Origin: Tragulus kanchil
Taxonomy: Eukaryota > Chordata > Mammalia > Artiodactyla > Tragulidae
NCBI GenBank assembly: GCA_022376925.1
Contig: JAIOJX010000004.1
Location: 126,257,123-126,321,122, forward strand
Length of the DNA: 64,000 nucleotides
Reading direction: 5' to 3'
Shown here in pieces: positions 10,976 through 23,250 of this stretch. The first letter of the stretch is position 1. Every line of letters starts with the position of its first letter. Under the pieces are notes generated by a model, which worked only from the letters and a program-made list of their open reading frames with translations, had not been told where the DNA came from and made no database searches. The position numbers were made by a program, and so were the translations under genes.

Positions 10976-11815
10976 AATCCAACCATCCAGACAGAAAATC
11001 AGCGGGGTACAAAAAGCACATGATGGAGAATGTGACAGTGCAGTGGGCAGAGAATAAGGTAATTAAAACATGTTTGGGCTTCTGGAAAATAGAAGAGGTG
11101 GACAAATACATGCAAAATGGCCAGCGTCATAAGTTGTTGTTTACAGTCAGTATACGTTTGGGGCTGAGACAGCCCCTTTCCAGTAATAGGGTGTAGGGAG
11201 GAGTTTCATACACATTTAATCTTCAAATGGGTCGAATTGAAAAGCTTTGGAACCAGGTTATTGCGATTATGGGGAGAAAAGAGTGAGCTGCTTGGAGTCA
11301 AACCATTAAAAAGTCTAAATGAAAAGGAAATGGTAGAAAAATCATGTTCTTAGGGGTAGAAAGTATTGGAAACAGCAGGATTATTTGAAAAAAAAAAAAA
11401 TGTTATATAGTAGTTAGGACATAGTTGTCTTCTTCTCAGAGCTCAGTATGAGAAAATTCCTCCTGGCTACAAGGGAAAGTTTATTTTTCCTTTGCATGGT
11501 CAGTCAATAATTTAGTTCTAAAATGTAGCTTTACCGAATTTCTTCCACAGTTGTTTACTCTACTCAGCCAGGTATAGAGCAAGATCCTGGCAAGAGAACA
11601 GGGTACAAGATGGAACTCGGTTTTTCTTTGGTGAAACTTGTTGGTGGGACGCATAGAGATGATCACAGCTATGGTGTTCCTCATTTGAGAACTGGTTTCA
11701 ATTTCTAATATTTCTAATTTTTACTCAACTAAAAGAAGCAGATTAAAATTAGTTCTCGAATAGTAAGCCACAGAAGAAAAAAAATCAGCATTTGAAGGAA
11801 AAATGTTCAGATGTC
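10976..11815. other. Unique non-coding sequence
   Basis: No recognisable gene or repeat. A13 run near 11390. Open frames such as 11481-11684 (minus) lack recognisable features. Confidence 0.45.
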
Positions 11816-13979
11816 CATAGGCCAGTAATTTTCCCATAAATCTGTAGAGGATTTGGTGCATTCTGTTTGGATTAGTTACTTAATAATACAGGAAGAGGAT
11901 CTCAAGTAAAAATGTGTTGCACAATGTTTTTCAGAAAATCTTGTGTTAAAAGTATTGCCACCACCAATGTAAAGTTGCTTTTATTTCCTCGGCAGAGTTT
12001 ATAAACTGAATTTTTGTTCAAGTAAATACACTGCAACAGTAGATGTAAGTATAGAGGAAGCGACAGTTCCCCAGCATTTCCTAACATTAAGTAAAACAAA
12101 GCTCCAGATCTTCGAAGATCATTGCCATTTTTCCTTCAGTAATAAATAAATTAAATCCAGTTCATTTGTTTTCGAGCATTTCCAGTAAAGTCTAAGAGTT
12201 CACTTTTTGGTCTTGACATCTGAAAATGTGCTTGGAAAAGATGTTGATGAGGAATATATTTTCTGAGGTTGATATTTTGGATTGTAGCCTTTCTGTCTTT
12301 GTTGGAATTGCTGTTAACTCTGGTGAATATTTCATATTAAAAGGGAAAATGACCCTACTTAAGACCATTATAACAGTCTTCTGAATCTGCCATAATCTTA
12401 AGTATTAATAATCAGTCAACTGATACATGAGTAATTTGATCCTCTTTCTACCACTGGATTCATAGACTGTGTAATTTGTGGATTAAATGAAATCAGTTAA
12501 TTGTGTAAAAAACTATTACAACCAGGCTTATTGGGTATAAGATTGATATTTAATTAAATCTTCTTCTCTATCCTAAGTTTGGAACTGGAGTTGAACAAAT
12601 GGAGGTCAGAGTAGCAGCTAAGATGTGTGACTTAAATGGATGACCAGGAGCAGAATTCCTCTTATCTTGATCTTAATCTAGACCATAAGATGATCTCCTC
12701 AAGTTATTTAAGTGATTGCTTAAACATAGATGCATAGATTCTCTCAAATTTCTTCCTTAAAAAGTAGAATCTATTTCTTCTGTCCTTTAGTCATTTGCTC
12801 TGAAGAGGAAACCATAGCAGATATGACAAGTAAGACTTTTTATTTTTCTTTTTTGATTTATTTTTATTTCACTTATATAGCGTTTTGATGTTCCTTTACT
12901 TTTCTCATAGGCCAGTAATTTTCCCATAAATCTGTAGAGGATTTGGTGCATTCTGTTATTAGTTACTTAATAATACAGGAAGAGGATCTCAAGTAAAAAT
13001 GTGTTGCACAATGTTTTTCAGAAAATCTTGTGTTAAAAGTATTGCCACCACCAATGTAAAGTTGCTTTTATTTCCTCGGCAGAGTTTATAAACTGAATTT
13101 TTGTTCAAGTAAATACACTGCAACAGTAGATGTAAGTATAGAGGAAGCGACAGTTCCCCAGCATTTCCTAACATTAAGTAAAACAAAGCTCCAGATCTTC
13201 GAAGATCATTGCCATTTTTCCTTCAGTAATAAATAAATTAAATCCAGTTCATTTGTTTTCGAGCATTTCCAGTAAAGTCTAAGAGTTCACTTTTTGGTCT
13301 TGACATCTGAAAATGTGCTTGGAAAAGATGTTGATGAGGAATATATTTTCTGAGGTTGATATTTTGGATTGTAGCCTTTCTGTCTTTGTTGGAATTGCTG
13401 TTAACTCTGGTGAATATTTCATATTAAAAGGGAAAATGACCCTACTTAAGACCATTATAACAGTCTTCTGAATCTGCCATAATCTTAAGTATTAATAATC
13501 AGTCAACTGATACATGAGTAATTTGATCCTCTTTCTACCACTGGATTCATAGACTGTGTAATTTGTGGATTAAATGAAATCAGTTAATTGTGTAAAAAAC
13601 TATTACAACCAGGCTTATTGGGTATAAGATTGATATTTAATTAAATCTTCTTCTCTATCCTAAGTTTGGAACTGGAGTTGAACAAATGGAGGTCAGAGTA
13701 GCAGCTAAGATGTGTGACTTAAATGGATGACCAGGAGCAGAATTCCTCTTATCTTGATCTTAATCTAGACCATAAGATGATCTCCTCAAGTTATTTAAGT
13801 GATTGCTTAAACATAGATGCATAGATTCTCTCAAATTTCTTCCTTAAAAAGTAGAATCTATTTCTTCTGTCCTTTAGTCATTTGCTCTGAAGAGGAAACC
13901 ATAGCAGATATGACAAGTAAGACTTTTTATTTTTCTTTTTTGATTTATTTTTATTTCACTTATATAGAGTTTTGATGTT
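11816..13979. repeat. Tile-overlap duplication 5
   Basis: Copy A 11816-12892 and copy B 12906-13979, offset 1090 then 1087. A 3-bp difference near 11870/12957 lies close to the start of copy B, and a C/A change at 12881/13968 lies near the end of copy A. Filler 12893-12905 is 13 bp. Apart from the L1 tail at the right end, the duplicated sequence holds nothing I recognise. Confidence 0.97.
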
Positions 13980-14813
13980 TACTGCTATACATAAACCAGA
14001 ATCAGCCATAGATATACACTTGACCCCTCCCACTTGAACTCCTTCTGATCTCCCTCCCCATCCCACCCTTCCAGGTTGTTGCATAGCAACAACTGTGTAA
14101 GTTCCCTTAGTCTAACAGCACAATCGCATTTGTTGTCTTTTTTACATATGGCAATGTAAGTTTCCGTGTTAGTCTTTCCATACCTCTTGCCTGCTCTCCT
14201 CTCTCCCCACAAATGTCCACAAGTCTGCTCTCCATGTCTCTTTCTCCATTGCTACTCTGCATATACGTTTATCAGTACCATCTTTCTGGTTCTATATATG
14301 TTAGTATACTATATTTATCCTTCTCTTTATGATTTACTTCACTTTGTATAATAGGTTCTAAGTTCATTCACCTCATTTGGACTGACTCAAATGTATTTCT
14401 TCTTATGGCTGAGAAATATTCCATTGTATATATGTACAACAGCTTCTTTGGTGGGGGGAGGGTTGGGGAGGGAGGAGGGCAGGCAGGCCACTTCTACTGA
14501 TCTTTCATTTATCTGTTTTCATCCGTCTTTGTTCTTTGGCTCGTGTGGGCCTCCGATCTCAGTGGCCTCTGTTGTCGCAGAGCACTGACTCTGGGTGCAT
14601 GTGCTGCAGAGCTCCAGCTTGGTAATTGGACACATTGGTCCAGCTGCTCCATGGCACATGGGATCTTCCGAGGCCAGGGATTGAACTGGTGCCCCTTGGA
14701 CTGCAAGGCAGTGTCCTTACCCACTGGACCACCAGGGAAACCATACAACAGCTTCTTGATCCATTCATTGTTTGGTGGACAATAGCTAGAACATGGAAAC
14801 AACCTAGATGTCC
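13928..14813 (-). mobile_element. L1 3' end with 5' inversion
   Basis: Minus-strand L1 3' fragment: its A-rich tail reads as T-rich plus-strand sequence at 13928-13960, followed by antisense 3' UTR and end motifs such as 'cattgtatatatgtacaac'. A perfect 9-bp target-site duplication AAGACTTTT lies at 13919-13927 and 14814-14822. At 14781-14813 the L1 text is inverted ('catggaaacaacctagatg' in sense), joined to the uninverted part at a shared 4-bp ggac/gtcc. This is the signature of twin priming. A SINE sits inside (14449-14744). Confidence 0.9.
14449..14744 (-). repeat. CHR-type SINE nested in the L1
   Basis: Antisense tRNA-derived SINE with the T/G-rich 'ggtggggggagggttgggg' end, 'ccacttctactgatctttc' and the tRNA-like end 'cccactggaccaccaggg'. 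Target-site duplication ACAACAGCTTCTT at 14436-14448 and 14745-14757 places the insertion inside L1, so it is younger than the L1. Confidence 0.92.
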
Positions 14814-14822
14814 AAGACTTTT

Positions 14823-15281
14823 GATACTCAGTTATGAAAGGCACTGTCACTCCCTCCTTGTTGTTTTCAGACCATGCGCTCTGGGGGAAGACAGCTGCTG
14901 CATGTCATGAGGACACTCGGCCAATCTATGGCAATGTCCACATGATGAGGAACTGGACTTCCTGCTAACAGCTGTGTGAGGGAGCCACTTGGAAAGCAAA
15001 CTTGGGAAAATCTGGCTCCTGTGTAAAAGCCCATGAGTAATTTTCAGACCAGATCATAGATGATTACCAAGACTTTACCTGGCAGACCTGATGAGAGAAA
15101 TCTCCCCTCTCAGGGCAGATCTGTGTACAGCAAACACATTATGGTCACCAAAGGGAGTTGCAATCAAGGACTCAGGCCCTCTGGCCAGTCACATATTTGC
15201 ATTCTTGGTTTTCATGGGCACCTGCCTTGGAGGTCATTTTATTTGAGGCCTTGGACAGAAGTCAACTCCAAGTGCTTCTGC
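14823..15281. other. Unique non-coding sequence (tile 6)
   Basis: No gene or repeat recognised. It is shown again at 15913-16371. An open frame at 15060-15422 runs across the tile junction and is an artefact. Confidence 0.45.
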
Positions 15282-16371
15282 ATTATTGAGGAGAAAACGA
15301 ATTCCAAGGAGACTCTGCTCTCCATGTCTCTTTCTCCATTGCTACTCTGCATATACGTTTATCAGTACCATCTTTCTGGTTCTATATATGTTAGTATACT
15401 ATATTTATCCTTCTCTTTATGATTTACTTCACTTTGTATAATAGGTTCTAAGTTCATTCACCTCATTTGGACTGACTCAAATGTATTTCTTCTTATGGCT
15501 GAGAAATATTCCATTGTATATATGTACAACAGCTTCTTTGGTGGGGGGAGGGTTGGGGAGGGAGGAGGGCAGGCAGGCCACTTCTACTGATCTTTCATTT
15601 ATCTGTTTTCATCCGTCTTTGTTCTTTGGCTCGTGTGGGCCTCCGATCTCAGTGGCCTCTGTTGTCGCAGAGCACTGACTCTGGGTGCATGTGCTGCAGA
15701 GCTCCAGCTTGGTAATTGGACACATTGGTCCAGCTGCTCCATGGCACATGGGATCTTCCGAGGCCAGGGATTGAACTGGTGCCCCTTGGACTGCAAGGCA
15801 GTGTCCTTACCCACTGGACCACCAGGGAAACCATACAACAGCTTCTTGATCCATTCATTGTTTGGTGGACAATAGCTAGAACATGGAAACAACCTAGATG
15901 TCCAAGACTTTTGATACTCAGTTATGAAAGGCACTGTCACTCCCTCCTTGTTGTTTTCAGACCATGCGCTCTGGGGGAAGACAGCTGCTGCATGTCATGA
16001 GGACACTCGGCCAATCTATGGCAATGTCCACATGATGAGGAACTGGACTTCCTGCTAACAGCTGTGTGAGGGAGCCACTTGGAAAGCAAACTTGGGAAAA
16101 TCTGGCTCCTGTGTAAAAGCCCATGAGTAATTTTCAGACCAGATCATAGATGATTACCAAGACTTTACCTGGCAGACCTGATGAGAGAAATCTCCCCTCT
16201 CAGGGCAGATCTGTGTACAGCAAACACATTATGGTCACCAAAGGGAGTTGCAATCAAGGACTCAGGCCCTCTGGCCAGTCACATATTTGCATTCTTGGTT
16301 TTCATGGGCACCTGCCTTGGAGGTCATTTTATTTGAGGCCTTGGACAGAAGTCAACTCCAAGTGCTTCTGC

Positions 16372-18499
16372 TGAGGCCTCCTTATTAGGGGGAGGGAGAG
16401 AAAATCTTGAATTCACTTAGGAGGATGGTAGGACGGCTACTTTAAAGAAGAAATCATTGAGCTCAGATCTAAATGATACTGAGAACTGAATGAAATCAGA
16501 AATTTGTGACTATTTAAGAGGTGTCTGAGGCAAAGGAGTAGCATGTGCTTACCCAGAATTCTAGTCTTATAACTATGCAATTCTGTAAGGTTAAGTAGAG
16601 AGAAAAAAACAAGATGAGCCAAAAACATCTCTGGAATGCTGATTTAGGCACTTACCCTGAGGTGTTTACTTTTTGGAAGCAGAGGGTGCACAATGCATCC
16701 TGCTTCTTGGCAGGATGAGTCCAAAGAGGGAGGGAAAAAGCTGGACTGTATATGGTCAAGTTCTTTTCTCAGTTTCGCCTTCAAGAGCATCATACTTATT
16801 CCTCAGGGGGAGAAGTTAAGGGAAAACCATCAATAGACCAAAATAGGGTCTCCATAAGGTTCTTTGCATTCTCTGGTCTTCATCTGTCATGATACCACAC
16901 TGAGCTACTTATTCATTATATCTATTTAACAGATGCATATTTGGGAACTATTCTGTGTTGCAATCTGTGCTAGATATGGTGGATGTAAAAATGAGCCAAA
17001 CTAAAGGACATTATTTCTGAAGTTCAAAAGCTTATAGTCTAGTAAGGAAATGAGATATCAATAAAATAACTCCAAAAAGTCAGTGTAAAATTACATTGGT
17101 CACAATTGCTAAGAACAGATGCATGGTGTTGTAGTAGCCACAATGAGGGAAGTGACTTAATCAGGAAGTAGAAAAGACTTCTTTAAAGAAGTAATACTCA
17201 AAGAGACTTCTTAGAGACAAGTAGTAATAGCTAAAGTCAGAAGATATGTAGGTAGTTTTCCAGCCTGAGAAGATAGCATGTGTAAATGGAACCTTGGAGT
17301 AGGCAGTGTGACTAAGCATCAGGGTAGTTGAGGCCTACTGTGCATACCTGCTAAGTCACTTCAGTCATGTCTGACTCTTTAAGACCCTGTGGACTCTAGC
17401 CCATCAGGCTCTGTCTGGAGGCCTACTGTCATACCTGCTAAGTCACTTACTTGTTTGAGGCCTCCTTATTAGGGGAGGAGAGAAAATCTTGAATTCACTT
17501 AGGAGGATGGTAGGACGGCTACTTTAAAGAAGAAATCATTGAGCTCAGATCTAAATGATACTGAGAACTGAATGAAATCAGAAATTTGTGACTATTTAAG
17601 AGGTGTCTGAGGCAAAGGAGTAGCATGTGCTTACCCAGAATTCTAGTCTTATAACTATGCAATTCTGTAAGGTTAAGTAGAGAGAAAAAAACAAGATGAG
17701 CCAAAAACATCTCTGGAATGCTGATTTAGGCACTTACCCTGAGGTGTTTACTTTTTGGAAGCAGAGGGTGCACAATGCATCCTGCTTCTTGGCAGGATGA
17801 GTCCAAAGAGAGGGGAGGGGAAAAAGCTGGACTGTATATGGTCAAGTTCTTTTCTCAGTTTCGCCTTCAAGAGCATCATACTTATTCCTCAGGGGGAGAA
17901 GTTAAGGGAAAACCATCAATAGACCAAAATAGGGTCTCCATAAGGTTCTTTGCATTCTCTGGTCTTCATCTGTCATGATACCACACTGAGCTACTTATTC
18001 ATTATATCTATTTAACAGATGCATATTTGGGAACTATTCTGTGTTGCAATCTGTGCTAGATATGGTGGATGTAAAAATGAGCCAAACTAAAGGACATTAT
18101 TTCTGAAGTTCAAAAGCTTATAGTCTAGTAAGGAAATGAGATATCAATAAAATAACTCCAAAAAGTCAGTGTAAAATTACATTGGTCACAATTGCTAAGA
18201 ACAGATGCATGGTGTTGTAGTAGCCACAATGAGGGAAGTGACTTAATCAGGAAGTAGAAAAGACTTCTTTAAAGAAGTAATACTCAAAGAGACTTCTTAG
18301 AGACAAGTAGTAATAGCTAAAGTCAGAAGATATGTAGGTAGTTTTCCAGCCTGAGAAGATAGCATGTGTAAATGGAACCTTGGAGTAGGCAGTGTGACTA
18401 AGCATCAGGGGTAGTTGAGGCCTACTGTGCATACCTGCTAAGTCACTTCAGTCATGTCTGACTCTTTAAGACCCTGTGGACTCTAGCCCATCAGGCTCT
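16372..18499. repeat. Tile-overlap duplication 7
   Basis: Copy A 16372-17412 and copy B 17456-18499, offset 1084-1087 with small G-run indels. The 43-bp filler 17413-17455 contains a second, slightly faulty copy of 17334-17358 ('ggcctactgt' then 'catacctgctaagtcact', one G missing). Confidence 0.96.
16925..17065 (-). repeat. L2 LINE fragment
   Basis: Weak match to the antisense L2 3' region: 'tctgtgctagatatggtgg', 'atgagccaaactaaagg', 'gcttatagtctagtaagg'. Image at 18010-18150. The rest of 16372-17340 is unique sequence without recognisable content. Confidence 0.45.
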
Positions 18500-18622
18500 T
18501 CTGTCCATGGGATTCTCCAGGCAAGAATACTGGAGTGGGGTCTTCCAGGGGATCTTCCTGACCCAAGGATCCAGCCCATGTCTCCTGCATTGCAGGTGGA
18601 TTCTTTACTGCTAAACCACCCA
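18428..18622 (-). repeat. Bov-tA SINE
   Basis: Antisense Bov-tA from 'gcatacctgctaagtcact' to 'ctaaaccaccc', with a small deletion after 'gaatactggagtgggg'. The first 72 bp also appear at 17341-17412, where tile 7 is cut off. Confidence 0.88.
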
Positions 18623-18952
18623 GAGTCAGAGGCCTATTGTGTCCATACCCAATTAATAACTTGAATGTTGATCTGGCTTTTTCAAGCATCATATTTTTCT
18701 GGAGAGAACAGAAGATGGATGCTAGTGGTGGGAATTTATTAGCCTAAAATATTTCATTAGGGTAATACTTCCTATTGAAAAAGTGCCGCTTAAAATGCCA
18801 ATAGCTTAGCATAACAGAATTGTCTTCATTGCAGAAAGAGCCTGTTGTGGATGTTACTGCCTGGTGGTGGCCTTCCACACAGCACTTCAAGGACTCAAAA
18901 ACCTTTCATTTTGTGTCTCCACCATCCATGAAGTTCCAATAGGTAGAGGGAG
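18623..18952. other. Unique non-coding sequence
   Basis: Nothing recognisable. Confidence 0.4.
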
Positions 18953-21103
18953 ACCAAGTGAAGAGGAAGCAACTGCCTCTTTTAAAAATCCAGGCTTAGA
19001 AATAGCACACATCATTTTGCTCATAATTATGATTATGAACTAGTTATGTGACTGTACCTTTATGCAAGGGAGAATGGGGGCATATACTCACTTCCTGGGA
19101 TGATGCCTCTGAGAAACACCTATGATGTTCTAGAAGGTGGAACATTTTTTCATGGACAGCTAGCATCTTTGTTGCACTTCCTGAATGAACACAAACTCCT
19201 GATAGGTTATGTCATTATACTCCTGACCTTGAATTTCATCATTCTCTGGGAAGTTATGTGAAACTTTCAAAACATCATCATTTTGGAATATACAGATCTT
19301 CATGGTCACAGATATTTTTATGAGATATTTATTAGAGGAAAAATCACTCCTTTGCAGGAAGAGAAAAATTAGAATGGCTTATCTCATTTAGAAACATGGT
19401 CTTTAATAATTTTTCTCAAGCCTTGAGCCACTAATTATATGGATGGATCTGAAATTGAATACAGGTGGATTCAGAGGACATTCTTAAATAAGCAGTTAAT
19501 GGTTTCCTTTCTAACTGTAAGCCTCTTCAGTTATAACAGGAAACAAAAGAATTTGAATGTGTGAAATGTTCAGTTTGAGGTATTTTTTTTTTATCATTCT
19601 TAAAAACTCTTTGGTTGGTATGAACATTTTTATGGTAAAATTTATAATGTGAAAGGGTTTTTTTGGTAAAAATTTATAATGGGAAATACCGCAGAAGTGT
19701 GTGTGTGTTTGGCCCACCCTAAAGGAGCTTTAGCAATCAGATAAGAAGGTGGGGGGACCACTTACACAGAAGAAATGACTGTGCCTTGTGCCCACCCCCA
19801 GCACTGGAATGAGTGGCAAAGGTGACTCTAGTGCCAGCAACATTGAGAGCAGGAACAATATCTGACTCATTTATTCAAGGGTGGAAAACTAACCAGAAGT
19901 CTACTTTTGTCTAATAGCGATAAAGCACCAGGTGCTTAGATCCTGACTTGATAAGCATAAATTTAAAAATAACGGTAAAATATTATATCTGTGTAGTGGT
20001 TTATGATTTACCAGCATACAATTTAAAATAGGAAAAGAAGGGAAAACCAAGTGAAGAGGAAGCAACTGCCTCTTTTAAAAATCCAGGCTTAGAAATAGCA
20101 CACATCATTTTGCTCATAATTATGATTATGAACTAGTTATGTGACTGTACCTTTATGCAAGGGAGAATGGGGGCATATACTCACTTCCTGGGATGATGCC
20201 TCTGAGAAACACCTATGATGTTCTAGAAGGTGGAACATTTTTTCATGGACAGCTAGCATCTTTGTTGCACTTCCTGAATGAACACAAACTCCTGATAGGT
20301 TATGTCATTATACTCCTGACCTTGAATTTCATCATTCTCTGGGAAGTTATGTGAAACTTTCAAAACATCATCATTTTGGAATATACAGATCTTCATGGTC
20401 ACAGATATTTTTATGAGATATTTATTAGAGGAAAAATCACTCCTTTGCAGGAAGAGAAAAATTAGAATGGCTTATCTCATTTAGAAACATGGTCTTTAAT
20501 AATTTTTCTCAAGCCTTGAGCCACTAATTATATGGATGGATCTGAAATTGAATACAGGTGGATTCAGAGGACATTCTTAAATAAGCAGTTAATGGTTTCC
20601 TTTCTAACTGTAAGCCTCTTCAGTTATAACAGGAAACAAAAGAATTTGAATGTATGAAATGTTCAGTTTGAGGTATTTTTTTTTTTATCATTCTTAAAAA
20701 CTCTTTGGTTGGTATGAACATTTTTATGGTAAAATTTATAATGTGAAAGGGTTTTTTTGGTAAAAATTTATAATGGGAAATACCGCAGAAGTGTGTGTGT
20801 GTTTGGCCCACCCTAAAGGAGCTTTAGCAATCAGATAAGAAGGTGGGGGGACCACTTACACAGAAGAAATGACTGTGCCTTGTGCCCACCCCCAGCACTG
20901 GAATGAGTGGCAAAGGTGACTCTAGTGCCAGCAACATTGAGAGCAGGAACAATATCTGACTCATTTATTCAAGGGTGGAAAACTAACCAGAAGTCTACTT
21001 TTGTCTAATAGCGATAAAGCACCAGGTGCTTAGATCCTGACTTGATAAGCATAAATTTAAAAATAACGGTAAAATATTATATCTGTGTAGTGGTTTATGA
21101 TTT
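18953..21103. repeat. Tile-overlap duplication 8
   Basis: Copy A 18953-20009 and copy B 20046-21103, offset 1093-1094. The 36-bp filler 20010-20045 splits in two: its start resembles 21104-21118 (tail continuation) and its end resembles 18930-18952 (sequence before copy A), both with errors. The duplicated kilobase has no recognisable gene or repeat. Confidence 0.97.
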
Positions 21104-22914
21104 CCAAAGCACCATCTGGGGTTGTTATTTATCACCATTGCAACACAGCAATAAAGTTAGCCAGACAGCTATAAAGTTGAGCATTTTAGAGAAGTTAGGT
21201 ATGCACACATCTTTTGGTTAAAATGCCCCAAGAGTTGAGTGTTCCTAGTATTTATAAACTTCCACTTGACTTTGGGTTTATATCATTCCTCATTCTCCTG
21301 TTGATTGATTGTGCTTTAATTACAACCCTAATATACAAATACTCATGACTAACATTTTTGACCTGGTTATCAAGGCTATTTTATAATTGGACTTTTTACC
21401 ACCAGGCATTGAAGTAATCTAGGATCCTTATATAGTCTTGAGTTCTAGGTTTTTCCTGGCACTTTTATGAGATTTATGTCCGTGGCCAAATTTCTTATCT
21501 CTTTGAATCTATTTCTTTATCTGTAAAAATGGAGGTCAGGATAGTTGTTCTGATCAGTGTCATGAGATGCACATGGGTAATTTTAAAGATTGAGACCAAG
21601 TTTTATAAATCTTAAATGTTTTATAAATACAAATTATCATTTTGCTTCCTCTTCCTCATTGGTTTTTATAAGCCAACCCAAGTCAGAAATAAATGCACTG
21701 AAAGCATGAGTTTGAGCCTAACTGAAATTGGTTCTTGGGATAACAAACTTGTTTTATGATTTCTTAATCTTGATTTAAGTTGAAAATTGAGGATTTTATG
21801 AACTTTAGCACCAAAAATCTGGTGTTTTTTTTATAATGTGAAAGGGTTTTTGGTAAAATTTATAATGGGAAATACAGAAGTGTGTGTGTGTTTGGCCCAC
21901 CCTAAAGGAGCTTTAGCAATCAGATAAGAAGGTGGGGGGACCACTTACACAGAAGAAATGACTGTGCCGTGTGCCCACTCCCAGCACTGGAATGAGTGGC
22001 AAAGGTGACTCTAGTGCCAGCAACATTGAGAGCAGGAACAATATCTGACTCATTTATTCAAGGGTGGAAAACTAACCAGAAGTCTACTTTTGTCTAATAG
22101 CGATAAAGCACCAGGTGCTTAGATCCTGACTTGATAAGCATAAATTTAAAAATAACGGTAAAATATTATATCTGTGTAGTGGTTTATGATTTCCAAAGCA
22201 CCATCTGGGGTTGTTATTTATCACCATTGCAACACAGCAATAAAGTTAGCCAGACAGCTATAAAGTTGAGCATTTTAGAGAAGTTAGGTATGCACACATC
22301 TTTTGGTTAAAATGCCCCAAGAGTTGAGTGTTCCTAGTATTTATAAACTTCCACTTGACTTTGGGTTTATATCATTCCTCATTCTCCTGTTGATTGATTG
22401 TGCTTTAATTACAACCCTAATATACAAATACTCATGACTAACATTTTTGACCTGGTTATCAAGGCTATTTTATAATTGGACTTTTTACCACCAGGCATTG
22501 AAGTAATCTAGGATCCTTATATAGTCTTGAGTTCTAGGTTTTTCCTGGCACTTTTATGAGATTTATGTCCGTGGCCAAATTTCTTATCTCTTTGAATCTA
22601 TTTCTTTATCTGTAAAAATGGAGGTCAGGATAGTTGTTCTGATCAGTGTCATGAGATGCACATGGGTAATTTTAAAGATTGAGACCAAGTTTTATAAATC
22701 TTAAATGTTTTATAAATACAAATTATCATTTTGCTTCCTCTTCCTCATTGGTTTTTATAAGCCAACCCAAGTCAGAAATAAATGCACTGAAAGCATGAGT
22801 TTGAGCCTAACTGAAATTGGTTCTTGGGATAACAAACTTGTTTTATGATTTCTTAATCTTGATTTAAGTTGAAAATTGAGGATTTTATGAACTTTAGCAC
22901 CAAAAATCTGGTGT
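20735..22914. repeat. Tile-overlap duplication 9
   Basis: Copy A 20735-21825 and copy B 21830-22914, offset 1095 falling to 1089 within the first 60 bp of copy B through short deletions. 20735-21103 is also in duplication 8, so this part occurs three times (19641-20009, 20735-21103, 21830-22192). Tile 10 (copy B) is the odd one out at its start. Confidence 0.96.
21475..21620 (+). repeat. Possible MIR fragment
   Basis: Weak MIR core similarity: 'gaatctatttctttatctg' followed by 'taaaaatgg'. Image at 22564-22710. The rest of 21104-23116 is unique sequence without features I can name. Confidence 0.35.
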
Positions 22915-23116
22915 ACTTGTAAGCACTTCAGTTCTAGGAATACCAGGATGGCTGGTAACTCTACCTTGACTTTCAGACTCCAAGAATCCTTCTCAGAAAT
23001 AGTTTTTAATCTTTTCTTGTTAATATGAGATCTTTCTTTGGAAAAATAATATCCCTTCTGTATGAGTTCATTTATTTTTCAGAATAAATCAGACTTTCAA
23101 CCAAAACACATGACCA

Positions 23117-23250
23117 AGTACTATGTAGCACAGTTCATGTGCCTACATAAGGACATAGGATTTGTATACAGAGTACTATGTAGCACAGTTCATGTGCCTA
23201 CATAAGGACATAGGACTTGTGTACATAGTACTATGTAGCACAGTTCATGT
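23117..23250 (+). repeat. 55-bp tandem repeat, interrupted by an LTR
   Basis: Units start at 23117, 23172 and 23227, each beginning 'agtactatgtagcacagttc'. The first two are complete 55-mers with two or three substitutions. The third stops at 23250 and its missing part ('cctacataaggacat', then 'acttgtatacag') resumes at 24426, on the far side of the LTR-like element. The array therefore existed before the insertion. Confidence 0.88.

Larger units (their letters stand above)
14224..16371. repeat. Tile-overlap duplication 6
   Basis: Copy A 14224-15281 and copy B 15314-16371, constant offset 1090. The 32-bp filler 15282-15313 aligns well with 16382-16425, the continuation of copy B: shared 'ttatt', 'ggagaaaa', 'gaattc' and 'ggaga' in the same order. 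The L1 and its SINE therefore reappear at 15314-15903 (SINE 15539-15834). Confidence 0.97.

Noticed and set aside
15060..15422. 120-residue plus-strand frame
   Set aside because: It crosses the filler at 15282-15313, so it exists only because of the false join.
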